Source of the DNA: an uncultured Myxococcales bacterium | GTDB lineage: Bacteria; Myxococcota_A; Polyangia; Polyangiales; Polyangiaceae | Length of the DNA stretch: 64,000 nucleotides | Direction: 5' to 3' | Assembly (NCBI GenBank): GCA_937949945.1 | Contig: CALFEQ010000111.1 | Location: 20,911 to 84,910 of the forward strand | Shown here: piece after piece, positions 8,831-18,530 of the stretch | Numbering within the stretch: position 1 is the first letter of the stretch | How the letters are laid out: each line of letters begins with the position of its first letter | Made by a program: the position numbers and the translations under genes | The notes under the pieces: generated by a model | What the model saw: the letters and a program-made list of their open reading frames with translations, nothing else | Told to the model about the DNA's origin: nothing | Database searches by the model: none

Positions 8831-9343
8831 ATGGGAAGCCGCAAGCGCGACACCGACGATGCGGAGTCGCGCCTCGTCGACAGGTCGCAAGACCTCGGCC
8901 ATGAAGGAGCCGAGACCAGCAGCGATGTCCCCGAGCCTCCGAAGAAAGAACGCGTCCTCCACACGCGGGTGCCCGCCGTGCTCGAGCGAGAGCTGAAGCG
9001 CCTGGCCGAGTCGCTCCGCGTGCCGGTCTCGAACCTCGTGCGCGCGGTCCTCGAAGACGCGGTGGCCGTCGCCGACCAGGCCGGCTCCAACGTCGAGACG
9101 CGTCTCAAGTCCTTCGCCCAGAGCCTCGAGCAGGAGCGCGACAAGCTGCGCCGTCGCGTGATGCGCGATCCGCTCGACGGCGTCTTCGCGTTCCAACCCG
9201 TGAAGCTCGCGCAGCCTGCCGTCTGCGCCAAGTGCAAGGCGGACCTCAGGCGCGGCGAGAGCGCCAACCTCGGGCTGCACGACGATCCTCGCCCGGGCGC
9301 CGCCCGCGTCTTCGTGTGCGACGCCTGCGTCCCGACCGACTGA
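8831..9343 (+). CDS. Ribbon-helix-helix protein with C-terminal zinc-ribbon-like Cys pairs
   Basis: The product has 170 residues. After a polar leader of about 38 residues comes RVLHTRVPAVLERELKRLAE followed by SLRVPVSNLVRAVLEDAV, the strand-helix-helix pattern of a CopG/MetJ-type DNA-binding domain. A helical linker follows (about 80-115). Near the C-terminus Cys132-x2-Cys135 and Cys163-x2-Cys166 can form one zinc site. I do not know this two-part architecture as a named family. ATG 8831 is chosen; GTG 8813 is in frame and would start inside the last inverted repeat. The upstream palindromes fit autoregulation. It is monocistronic or followed by the small gene at 9461. Confidence 0.75.
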   Translation: MGSRKRDTDDAESRLVDRSQDLGHEGAETSSDVPEPPKKERVLHTRVPAVLERELKRLAESLRVPVSNLVRAVLEDAVAVADQAGSNVETRLKSFAQSLEQERDKLRRRVMRDPLDGVFAFQPVKLAQPAVCAKCKADLRRGESANLGLHDDPRPGAARVFVCDACVPTD

Positions 9344-9460
9344 CTGACTCCGGACCACGCCCCATCGGCGTCGGATCCCCCAGCACGAACGACCGCGAGG
9401 CATGCCCGTGACGCATGCGATGGCGGCGTCCGTCCGAAGACCGATCGAAGGAGATTTCCC

Positions 9461-9667
9461 ATGAGCGCCACGACCAACGACACGACCACGAGCTCGAACG
9501 ACCCGAGCCAGCCGCGCAGCTCGATCGTCGACACCGTCTTCGACACGGTGCTCGCTTGGGTCGACGCGGGGCTCGGCCATCTGAAGACGACGCTGACCAA
9601 CAGCGCCCGCGCGATCGAGCGCACCGCCAACGCGCTCGACACCGTCCGCGAGCGCCTCCGCGCCTGA
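9461..9667 (+). CDS. Small hypothetical protein (68 aa)
   Basis: The short gene has a strong Shine-Dalgarno sequence AAGGAGA six bases before ATG 9461. The N-terminal 20 residues are Ser/Thr/Asn-rich. The rest is one amphipathic helical region (SIVDTVFDTVLAWVDAGLGH, then RAIERTANALDTVRERLR). No signal peptide, Cys or known motif is seen. It is convergent with the sigma-54 activator; a CTGATC/GATCAG hairpin (9664-9683) covers both stop codons. The function is unknown. The good ribosome-binding site and codon bias are the support. Confidence 0.65.
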   Translation: MSATTNDTTTSSNDPSQPRSSIVDTVFDTVLAWVDAGLGHLKTTLTNSARAIERTANALDTVRERLRA

Positions 9668-9679
9668 TCGCCTCGCAGA

Positions 9680-11563
<1,884 letters not shown>

Positions 11564-11956
11564 GTCGGCCGAGACTAGGGGCAGAGTCGCCCGAAGGGCG
11601 ACGCCGCGGGGCGGGTTGGGGTGACACCCAATGCGGCCCATCGGCGCCGATCGCCGGGCCGGAGGTCGGTAAGGCAGAAGGATATCCCAAACCCGGAGGG
11701 GCGTCGCCGAGATCGACGGCGGCTACGCCTCGGTCGCCGTTCGGGCGACGTTTCGTGCCTTTCCACGCCGGGAGGAGGGGCACCGCGACGCCTCGCCGGG
11801 GCCCATGCCGGAGCTCGGCCGGTGCCCTCGGAGGCATTTTGGGCGTACGGGCACGGCTCCGTGTACTATGGCCTCCCTCGTTTCGAGGTACGGCTTCGCT
11901 TCTTCGCTTCGGGTTCTTCCGCCTTTCTTCGTCTGCTCGAAATGGAGGTCACTCCC
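11564..11956. other. Intergenic region between divergent genes
   Basis: About 390 bases separate the sigma-54 activator (minus) from the small lipoprotein (plus). No reading frame here has both a start signal and coding-like composition. Around 11830-11890 the DNA becomes less GC-rich, with TACTAT at 11864-11869 as a possible -10 element for the lipoprotein. A good Shine-Dalgarno (GGAGGT, 11945-11950) closes the region. Confidence 0.4.
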
Positions 11957-12172
11957 ATGCGTAGGCTCCTGGTTTTCATTTCGTTCGGTGCCGCTCTCGC
12001 TGCCCTCGGCGCAATCGGATGCGGGGGTGGGAACGACAAGCCGCCGCTCACGCCCGACTCGGAGCAGTCGATCGAGGCACCCGAGGCAGGCGCTCCCAGT
12101 GAGCCTGCGTCGGAGTCGCCGTCTCCGTCGGAGTCGTCGTCCGAGTCGTCCGAGTCGTCGCCCTCGAACTGA
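11957..12172 (+). CDS. Small Ser/Pro/Glu-rich lipoprotein
   Basis: The 71-residue lipoprotein precursor has a signal peptide MRRLLVFISFGAALAALGAI followed by Cys in an A-I-G-C lipobox. The mature part is a short disordered tail made of Ser, Pro and Glu (PSPSESSSESSESSPSN). GGAGGT lies six bases before ATG 11957, which decides this start over ATG 11942. A strong stem-loop with a T-run follows the gene, so it is a self-contained transcription unit. The function is unknown; a small acidic surface lipoprotein is all that can be said. Confidence 0.7.
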   Translation: MRRLLVFISFGAALAALGAIGCGGGNDKPPLTPDSEQSIEAPEAGAPSEPASESPSPSESSSESSESSPSN

Positions 12173-12189
12173 TCCGATCTCCGCGCACA

Positions 12190-12244
12190 CGAAGGCTCCG
12201 AGGTCGTGGCGTGCCACGACCTCGTGAGCCTTCGTCGCGTTTTT
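12190..12244 (+). terminator. Intrinsic terminator after small lipoprotein
   Basis: A long stem (CGAAGGCTC and GAGGTCGTGGC pairing with GCCACGACCTC and GAGCCTTCG, with a small internal bulge) has a two-base loop. A run of T (12240-12244) follows shortly after. It is the clearest intrinsic terminator in the window. Confidence 0.8.
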
Positions 12245-12260
12245 CGCTCCGCGTGCTCTC

Positions 12261-13541
12261 TCAGAGCTCGCCGAAAGCGGTGAGCATCGCGCCCGGGGGC
12301 GCGGTGGTGAAGCTCGGGTCGGGACCGACCATCGAAGCGATGCTGCGCCCCGAGGCCGTCTCTCGCGATCCCGGCGGCGTCAGCGCAGGGATGGGCATGA
12401 CCGCGAGATCGAACGGCGGCTTGTAGGCCGTCGGCTGCGGGCGCGTCCCGTCTGCGTCGACCATGTTCCACGTGAGCGCGCCCGCGATGCCCGCGCCTGC
12501 GAGGCCGCCGAGCGCAGGTCCGATGAAGCCCCGCTTCACGACCGGATCATCGACGAAGAGGTAGAACGGGAACACGAGGCAGCCGGCGAGCGTGCCCAAG
12601 CCGTACCCCGCCCACATCCACTTTTGCGAGTTGTACGAGGGCGTGTGGACGATGCTGAGCGCGCCGCCGCCGAGGATGCCGACGTTGTAGCCGATGAGGC
12701 CGACGACGCTCGCGCCGTCCTTCCAGTCCGGCGCGTCCCGCGGTTGCACGGCGATGCCGAGGAGCGAGCCGCTCACTGCGCCCCACGCGGCGGCGCTCCC
12801 GATGAACGTGAGGCTGCGCGGATCGGGACGGAGCCATTCGCCGAAGGCCCAGCCGCCGACGCCGCCCACGGTGGCCATGACCCACGTCACCGTGGTCTGC
12901 GTGCGGAACGACCAATCCTCGTTCTCGTCACGCGTGTACTGCCACTGCGTTCCCGCGATCGCGATGCCTTCGACGCCGCCGAGGACGAGGCCCGCCGAGA
13001 TCGACGCGGGCACGCCGCGATGGAGCGGGCCGCCGCGGTCGTCCCAGAAGTACATGCCGATCGGGACGCCGGCGCCGAACGCGATCGGCATGATGATCGC
13101 GAGGCCGGGATCGGTGATGCCGAAGAGCGCGTCGAGCCAGATACCCGTCCCGAGACCGTAGAGGCCGCTCGTGACGTAGAGCGCCGTCATCTCCCCTTGG
13201 CTGCGCGTCGTCGGCACGGGAGGAGGCGCAGGCTGCGGCTGGGGGTACGGCGGGTACGGCTGCGGATAGGGCGCCGGCTGCGTATAGGGACCCGGTTGCG
13301 GGTAAGGACCGGGCGCGGGCTGCGGGTACGGGCCCGGCGGATAGGGCTGCTGCGGATAGGGCTGCTGCGGATACGGGCCCGGCGCTGGATACGGCTGCTG
13401 CGGTGGATACTGCGCCGCCGCGTCGAGCGCTCCGAGCATCACGGTCGCGAGCACCGCAGCGCCTGCGAGCTTCGGAAGGCGCGAGCGGTGACGAGCGGAG
13501 GACGAAGGCTCCGAGGGGAACGAGGAAGCACACGGCGGCAT
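12261..13541 (-). CDS. Membrane protein with Pro/Tyr/Gln-rich repeat region
   Basis: The 426-residue protein has a signal-like N-terminus (LAGAAVLATVMLGALDAAAQ). About 70 residues of PYPQ-type repeats follow (units such as QQPYP, GPYPQP). Six or more Gly/Ala-rich hydrophobic segments come next (for example GIWLDALFGITDPGLAIIMP and GYGLGTLAGCLVFPFYLFVD). The family is not recognised, but this layout is frequent in Myxococcota envelope proteins. ATG 13541 is preferred because it places the signal peptide normally; longer in-frame starts add 44 residues of non-signal sequence. The gene is convergent with the small lipoprotein unit and divergent from the lectin-like lipoprotein. Confidence 0.75.
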   Translation of the reverse strand: MPPCASSFPSEPSSSARHRSRLPKLAGAAVLATVMLGALDAAAQYPPQQPYPAPGPYPQQPYPQQPYPPGPYPQPAPGPYPQPGPYTQPAPYPQPYPPYPQPQPAPPPVPTTRSQGEMTALYVTSGLYGLGTGIWLDALFGITDPGLAIIMPIAFGAGVPIGMYFWDDRGGPLHRGVPASISAGLVLGGVEGIAIAGTQWQYTRDENEDWSFRTQTTVTWVMATVGGVGGWAFGEWLRPDPRSLTFIGSAAAWGAVSGSLLGIAVQPRDAPDWKDGASVVGLIGYNVGILGGGALSIVHTPSYNSQKWMWAGYGLGTLAGCLVFPFYLFVDDPVVKRGFIGPALGGLAGAGIAGALTWNMVDADGTRPQPTAYKPPFDLAVMPIPALTPPGSRETASGRSIASMVGPDPSFTTAPPGAMLTAFGEL

Positions 13542-13665
13542 GTCGGCACCAAGGTAGTGGATGCGTCTTCCGCTTCCAACATGCTCAAAGCTTTGCGCAT
13601 CTGTCCGACGGAACGTCGCTTGCTCGTCGTCAGGTAGGGGTTGGCGAGGTCGCGGGGAAGATCCC

Positions 13666-14409
13666 ATGTCCACCTACAGGGACGCTGCATGGTTTTTCGC
13701 GGCAATCGCTGGGAGCGCCGTGTTCATGGCGGGATGCGGCGAGCTCCTCACTCTTCACGTCGACCCGACGATGGAGGTGAACGGATCCACTCCCGATCTG
13801 GACTCCCTCGAGAGCAGTGATGCGCTGGAGGAGGGCAACGGTGGCCACGACGGGCCCGATGTGGGCGAACCCGATGCCGCCGTCGAGGACACGCGGCCGA
13901 GCCCGCCGGAGCCCGAGGTTTCGTGCGAGGAGACCGACACGTGTCCGCGTCTGGTCTTCGTCACCAGCCGTGAGTTCCGGGGCGCCGAGCTGAGCGTGGA
14001 GGCGGCCGACGCGATCTGCACCGAGCTCGCGCATCGCAGCGGCCTGAGCGAGCGCCCGTTCGTCGCTTGGCTGAGCAGCGGGAGCCGACCGGTCATCGAG
14101 CGCTTCACGCCCCACCGAGGTCCGTACGTCCGGCCCGATGGGAAGCGCGTCGCCGCGAGCTTCGAGGCGCTCACGAAGGGCGCTGTCGAGAACGCGATCG
14201 ACATCGACGAAAAGCGCATCTTGAGGTTTGGCCGCGTCTGGACGGGGACGAAGGCCGACGGAAAGCACGCGTCCCCGGACTGCGGCGGTTGGACGAGCTC
14301 GTTCGGTCGCGGCGTCGGCGCGTTGATCGGCGCGCGCGGCACGATGTGGAGCAGCGGCAGCTACGACGACTGCTGGGAGGAGGCGCGGCTCTACTGCTTC
14401 GAGCAGTGA
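13666..14409 (+). CDS. Lipoprotein with DUF1554-like C-terminal domain
   Basis: The 247-residue lipoprotein has signal AWFFAAIAGSAVFMAGC, a lipobox Cys near residue 24, and an acidic disordered linker (about 30-90). A globular domain follows. Its pattern is FVTSREFRGAELS, then a Cys, AWLSSG, YVRPDGKRVA, VWTGT, CGGWTSS, W and a final RLYCFE. This is the layout of DUF1554/lectin-like secreted domains, with paired cysteines likely in disulfides. Function in the family is unclear, with surface adhesion or binding suggested. ATG 13666 is the only start giving an intact signal peptide. It is convergent with gpsA, 13 bases away. Confidence 0.8.
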   Translation: MSTYRDAAWFFAAIAGSAVFMAGCGELLTLHVDPTMEVNGSTPDLDSLESSDALEEGNGGHDGPDVGEPDAAVEDTRPSPPEPEVSCEETDTCPRLVFVTSREFRGAELSVEAADAICTELAHRSGLSERPFVAWLSSGSRPVIERFTPHRGPYVRPDGKRVAASFEALTKGAVENAIDIDEKRILRFGRVWTGTKADGKHASPDCGGWTSSFGRGVGALIGARGTMWSSGSYDDCWEEARLYCFEQ

Positions 14410-14422
14410 AGCGCGGGCGCGC

Positions 14423-15478
14423 TCAAGGAGCGACGGCCTTGATGGCGCTCATGCTCTCGAACTCGGGCGTGAGCTCGCGGTTCATGAGGTCCTTCACCGC
14501 TTCGAGCACCGGCTTGTCCTCGTAGAGGACCTTGTACGTCTCGTTGATGATCGGCAGCTCGATGCCGAGCTTCTGGCCGAGGTCGTAGGCGCTCTTGGCG
14601 GTCTTCACGCCTTCGGCGACGTGGCCGAGCCCCGCGAGGATGTCCGCGAGCTTGCGGCCCTTGCCGAGCTCGAGGCCGACGGTCCGGTTGCGCGAGAGCT
14701 CTCCGCAGCAGGTGAGCACGAGATCTCCCATGCCCGCGAGCCCGGCGAGCGTGATGGCCTGACCACCGCGCGCGAGCGAGAGCTTCACCATCTCGGAGAG
14801 GCCGCGCGTGATGAGCATCGCGCGGGTGTTGTGCCCGAACCCGAGGCCGTCGGCGGCGCCGGCGGCGATGGCGATGACGTTCTTGATGGCGCCGCCGCAC
14901 TCGACGCCCGGCACGTCCTTGCTCGCGTACGTCCGCATGTAATGCGTGTGGAAGCGCCGCATCACCTCCTCGCGCACGCCGTCGTTCTGCGAGGCGATGA
15001 CGACGCCGGTCGGGAGCTCCGCCGCGAGCTCCTTCGCGAACGACGGCCCGCTGAGGAAGGCGAAGTGGTGGTGCGTCTCGCCCGGCAGCTCGTGGGCGAG
15101 GATCTCGTCGATGAACTTGAGCGAGTCGTTCTCGATTCCCTTCGTGGCGCTGACGATGGGGGCGTCGCGCGGGACCTTCCTCGCGACGAGCCGTGCGACC
15201 TCGCGCGTGGCGTGGCTCGGGGCGACGAACACGACCATGGTGGCCCGGTGGAGCGCCTCCTCCGGGTCCACGGTCGCCTTCAACGTCGGCGGCAGCCTCG
15301 CGCTCGGGAGGTAGCGGCCGTTGACGCCCTCCTCGTTGATCTGAGCCACGAGGTCCGGCCGGCGGCAGTACATCTGTACCGGGTCGCCCTTGTCCGCGAG
15401 CACTTTCGCGAGCGCCGTACCCCAGGCTCCGGCTCCCAGGACCGCGACCTTTCGACCGCTGTTCTCCGTGCTCGTCAT
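14423..15478 (-). CDS. gpsA: NAD(P)-dependent glycerol-3-phosphate dehydrogenase
   Basis: This enzyme reduces dihydroxyacetone phosphate to sn-glycerol 3-phosphate for phospholipid synthesis in the cytosol. Features are the Rossmann motif VLGAGAWGTALAKVLADKG at the N-terminus, SGPSFAKE, the catalytic-lysine region GGAIKNVIAIAAGAADGLGF, and NTRAMLITRGLSEM followed by GLAGMGDLVLTC. The length of about 351 residues is typical. ATG 15478 is used; GTG 15487 in frame would add three residues. It is divergent from the lipoprotein at 15529 with only 50 bases between them. Confidence 0.96.
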   Translation of the reverse strand: MTSTENSGRKVAVLGAGAWGTALAKVLADKGDPVQMYCRRPDLVAQINEEGVNGRYLPSARLPPTLKATVDPEEALHRATMVVFVAPSHATREVARLVARKVPRDAPIVSATKGIENDSLKFIDEILAHELPGETHHHFAFLSGPSFAKELAAELPTGVVIASQNDGVREEVMRRFHTHYMRTYASKDVPGVECGGAIKNVIAIAAGAADGLGFGHNTRAMLITRGLSEMVKLSLARGGQAITLAGLAGMGDLVLTCCGELSRNRTVGLELGKGRKLADILAGLGHVAEGVKTAKSAYDLGQKLGIELPIINETYKVLYEDKPVLEAVKDLMNRELTPEFESMSAIKAVAP

Positions 15479-15528
15479 GGAGTCCACGATACCGAACCGT
15501 CGCGCCGTCGTGGTAGCCTCCGGTCGCC

Positions 15529-16590
15529 TTGCAAGTGTGCTCTCGAGCCATTCTCGGCCTCGCGGCGATGGTTCTCGTGTCCGCCGTCTCCTCGGGGTGC
15601 AGCTGCAATCCCGCCTGCCAGTTCCGAGGGACGATCAACAAGCCCGAGAACCTGTCGATGCGGCGCTCCATGCTCCGCAAGGCCATCGGCGACTTCTGCA
15701 AGCAGATGCTGTCGCGGAACGCGCCGCTCAAGCTCTCGGCGGACTCGCCGGTGATCGGCAGGTTCTACCCGAACCAGTGCAACGCGAACGAGGGCGACCT
15801 CTTGAGCGTGTCCTTCGCGGGCTACGGCTACGCGTGGACGAACATGACGAAGAAGGTCACGTTCACGGGCTCGGGCGCGGCGGCGTACCGCTACGATTTC
15901 CAGGTCACGGACGGCGACCGGTGTGACATCTACGCGTACTTCCGGCCCGCACGGATCGATGCGGCGAACTTCCAGCAGCACCGCATCGAGAACCCCGTCG
16001 TCTCGGTGTTCAGCGGGCTGAGCTCGCTCGGGAACGACTTCGGCAAGTCGATGCTCTCGCAGAAGCTCCACGAGGGCTTCACCGTGATCGCGCCCGACGG
16101 CAGCGAGTCCAACGTCTCCTTCACGCTGGGCATCGTGCCGCTCGGGAAGCGCCCGTTCCACCCGTACCAGGTCGATCCCGGGGACGGGAAGGTCACCTAC
16201 GAGAACGACCGCACCGAGATCCACCAGAACCAGCGCGACTTCATCGGCCCGATCGTGGTCGAGGAGGAGGACAAGGCTCTCTACCTGACGGCCGCGGTCG
16301 ACGGGGCGCCCGCGATCGACGTCATCGTGATGCGCAAGGCCGAGGCCGAGCAGTCGCTGCGGTATTACTTCGAGTACCCGCAAGCGGGACCGCTCGCCGG
16401 CGCGCCGCTGTTCTCCCAGCCGCTGGTGGCCGGGAATCCGCTGAACCGGACGATTGTCGTCCCCCCCGGGACGTATTACGTCGTCTTCGACAACACGCCG
16501 ACCGCCGGTCAGGTCGCGCCGACGAACAACGCGCTCGACGATCGCGCCGCGGTGGTCAACTATCTCATCCAGATCGGCGACGCCTCGTGA
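15529..16590 (+). CDS. Lipoprotein, first gene of lepB cluster
   Basis: This 353-residue lipoprotein has a signal ending SAVSSG before Cys24 (SCNPAC follows). The mature part is beta-rich with no recognised domain; the C-terminal part (RTIVVPPGTYYVVFDNTPTA) resembles a beta-sandwich. The start is uncertain: TTG 15529 or GTG 15535. Its stop overlaps the GTG start of lepB (GTGA), which indicates translational coupling and shared transcription. As an exported lipoprotein next to a type I signal peptidase it may simply be operon company; no functional link is shown. Confidence 0.75.
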   Translation: MQVCSRAILGLAAMVLVSAVSSGCSCNPACQFRGTINKPENLSMRRSMLRKAIGDFCKQMLSRNAPLKLSADSPVIGRFYPNQCNANEGDLLSVSFAGYGYAWTNMTKKVTFTGSGAAAYRYDFQVTDGDRCDIYAYFRPARIDAANFQQHRIENPVVSVFSGLSSLGNDFGKSMLSQKLHEGFTVIAPDGSESNVSFTLGIVPLGKRPFHPYQVDPGDGKVTYENDRTEIHQNQRDFIGPIVVEEEDKALYLTAAVDGAPAIDVIVMRKAEAEQSLRYYFEYPQAGPLAGAPLFSQPLVAGNPLNRTIVVPPGTYYVVFDNTPTAGQVAPTNNALDDRAAVVNYLIQIGDAS

Positions 16591-18242
16591 AGAAGGACGA
16601 AGAGACATCCTCGCTTGAGGCTGGAGCGGCAATCGCCGACCCGCTCGACAAGCACAACACCGACGCGGACGACGAGCACGGGCGGACGGAAGCGGGTGAG
16701 ATGGAGGACGGCGACAAGACGGACGAGGAGGGCTCGGAGCGAGCCGAGCCGCCCGCGAACGAGGCCAAGCCCGCGAAGGAGGCCGAGGCCGCGAAGGAGA
16801 CTGCCTCCGCGAAGGAGGCGGAGCCCGCGGCGGCCAAGCCCGACGACGGCGGCGCGCGTGCGCGCCGCGTGGTCGGCGGTGCGGCGGAGGGCCCGGCGGC
16901 GCGGAGGCCTCAGCCGCCGGCGCGTCGCATCCTGCGCACCATCTATTGGGCGGTCTGGTTCGTCCTGACGCCGTTCGTGCTCTCGTGCGTCCTCGTCTGG
17001 GCGCTCACGCCCGCGAGCGGCGTCGAGCACGGCGGGGTGCTCGGCTGGATCGAGGAGAAGGTCCGCGATCAGCCCGTGCCCTTCGGAATCGTCGTCTTCA
17101 CCCTCTTCGAGATGGCGCTCTGGGCGGTGCGTCACCACCTGCCGCTCGCCTATCACGCGCACCCGCCGCTGCGCGAGGGACTGCCGAGGGGGATGCGCGG
17201 TCCGTTCGAGAAGGCGCGCGCGCTCATCGAAGAGGCGGAGGGGATCCTCGAGAAGCACAAGGACGCGGTCACGCGCGAGCTCTCCGCGAAGGAGCGCGAC
17301 GCGCTCCGCGCCGACCTCGACGCGCTCGAGGCGACGATGGAACGCGAGCCCTTCGACGAGGACGCGTTCCTCGAAGCGCTCGTGAAGGCGGACGGCGAGG
17401 TCGACGCGAAGCTCGGTCGTTGGCGCAAGAGCGAGGTGCGCGAGTACGCCGAGTCGATCGTCGTCGCCATCGCCGTCGCGATGGCGCTCCGTACCTTCGT
17501 CGTCGAGGCGTTCAAGATCCCGAGCGGCTCGATGATCCCCACGCTCCAAGTGGGCGATCACATCTTCGTGAACAAGTTCACGTACGGCCCGGCGATTCCG
17601 TGGACCCGCGCGCGGCTCTGGTCGAACATGCCGCCGAAGCGCGGGGACGTGATCGTGTTCTCGTACCCCGAGCACCCGGATCAGGACTTCATCAAGCGGG
17701 TGATCGCGGTCCCGGGCGACAAGCTCGAGGCGCGTGGCGGTCATCCCATCATCAACGGCTGGGAGGTCCCGAGCTGCCGCGCGGGCACGTACTCGTACAC
17801 GGAGCAGCAGGACGGCATCCGCCACGAAGGCGAGGTGTTCGTCGAGTTCCTCGAGGACGAGGCGTACCTGACGCTCTACGATCGCCAGGCCCTCCAGACC
17901 GAGTACCAGGGCCCGTACTACGTGAAGCCGGGCGAGGTCTGGGTGATGGGCGACAACCGGAACAACAGCCACGACTCGCGCATGTGGTTCGGCGGCACGG
18001 GTGGCGGCGTCCCGTTCGCGAACATCAAGGGCCGCGCCCTGTTCGTGTGGCTCAGCGTCTCGGACAGCATCGACTGGTCGAGGATGTTCGCGCCGGTGAT
18101 GGGGCGTCCCCCGAGCAAGGGCCCGTTCCCCGGCATGCACCCGGCGCTGAAGGCGCTCGAGGGCCCGGTCGAAAAGTGCCTCCGCGAGCGGCCTCCGCTC
18201 GAGAAGACGAGGCCGCCGCCGGGACCTGGTACGATCCGGTGA
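16587..18242 (+). CDS. lepB: Signal peptidase I with long N-terminal extension
   Basis: Type I signal peptidase (S26), 551 residues against about 250-330 usual. The first 110 residues are Glu/Lys/Ala-rich with NEAKPAKEAEAAKET-type repeats. Two membrane segments follow (about 115-140 and 160-180), then a helical charged stretch (about 205-285), then the usual membrane anchor (AESIVVAIAVAMALRTF). In the catalytic domain Ser315 lies in PSGSMIPTL and Lys370 in IKRVIAVPGD, the Ser/Lys dyad, and GDNRNNSHDSRMW is box E. It cleaves signal peptides on the outer face of the inner membrane. GTG 16587 overlaps the previous stop; its own stop overlaps the next ATG. Confidence 0.93.
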   Translation: MKKDEETSSLEAGAAIADPLDKHNTDADDEHGRTEAGEMEDGDKTDEEGSERAEPPANEAKPAKEAEAAKETASAKEAEPAAAKPDDGGARARRVVGGAAEGPAARRPQPPARRILRTIYWAVWFVLTPFVLSCVLVWALTPASGVEHGGVLGWIEEKVRDQPVPFGIVVFTLFEMALWAVRHHLPLAYHAHPPLREGLPRGMRGPFEKARALIEEAEGILEKHKDAVTRELSAKERDALRADLDALEATMEREPFDEDAFLEALVKADGEVDAKLGRWRKSEVREYAESIVVAIAVAMALRTFVVEAFKIPSGSMIPTLQVGDHIFVNKFTYGPAIPWTRARLWSNMPPKRGDVIVFSYPEHPDQDFIKRVIAVPGDKLEARGGHPIINGWEVPSCRAGTYSYTEQQDGIRHEGEVFVEFLEDEAYLTLYDRQALQTEYQGPYYVKPGEVWVMGDNRNNSHDSRMWFGGTGGGVPFANIKGRALFVWLSVSDSIDWSRMFAPVMGRPPSKGPFPGMHPALKALEGPVEKCLRERPPLEKTRPPPGPGTIR

Positions 18243-18499
18243 TGATGCGTAGCTCGGATGTGCTGAGGCCGTCGCGGATGGCGGCGGTCGTCGTCGTATG
18301 CGCCGCGCTCGCGTCGGCGCTCGTCGGATGCTCCGCCGCCCAGAAGGCGGCGCAGGAGGACCCGATGAGGTGCGAGCGCGATCCCGAGTGCGACAAGAAG
18401 CGTGGTCGCACGGCCGACTGCTCGCTCCAGTGCAGCGACGATCCGGCGTGCATGGAACGCTGCGAGCAGTTCCAGGCGCCGACGAAGCTCGGTCACTGA
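18242..18499 (+). CDS. Small Cys-rich lipoprotein
   Basis: The 85-residue lipoprotein overlaps lepB by one base (TGATG). The signal peptide is MAAVVVVCAALASALVG before the lipobox Cys. The mature part carries seven further cysteines in a CxxDPEC, CSLQCSDDPACMERC pattern, suggesting two or three disulfides. Cys-rich tails of this kind occur after many myxobacterial lipoproteins; the function is unknown. Coupling to lepB suggests co-expression. Confidence 0.75.
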   Translation: MMRSSDVLRPSRMAAVVVVCAALASALVGCSAAQKAAQEDPMRCERDPECDKKRGRTADCSLQCSDDPACMERCEQFQAPTKLGH

Positions 18500-18530
18500 C
18501 GCGGGCGGCTCGGCGGTCTACTCTGCGGGC

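Noticed and set aside
11564..11956. Sigma-54 promoter near the sigma-54 activator gene
   Set aside because: I found no GG-N10-GC element with good -24/-12 context in this gap.
13201..13420. DNA tandem repeats in the Pro/Tyr-rich coding region
   Set aside because: They are codon-level repeats inside the membrane protein gene (PYPQ units) and explained by the protein.
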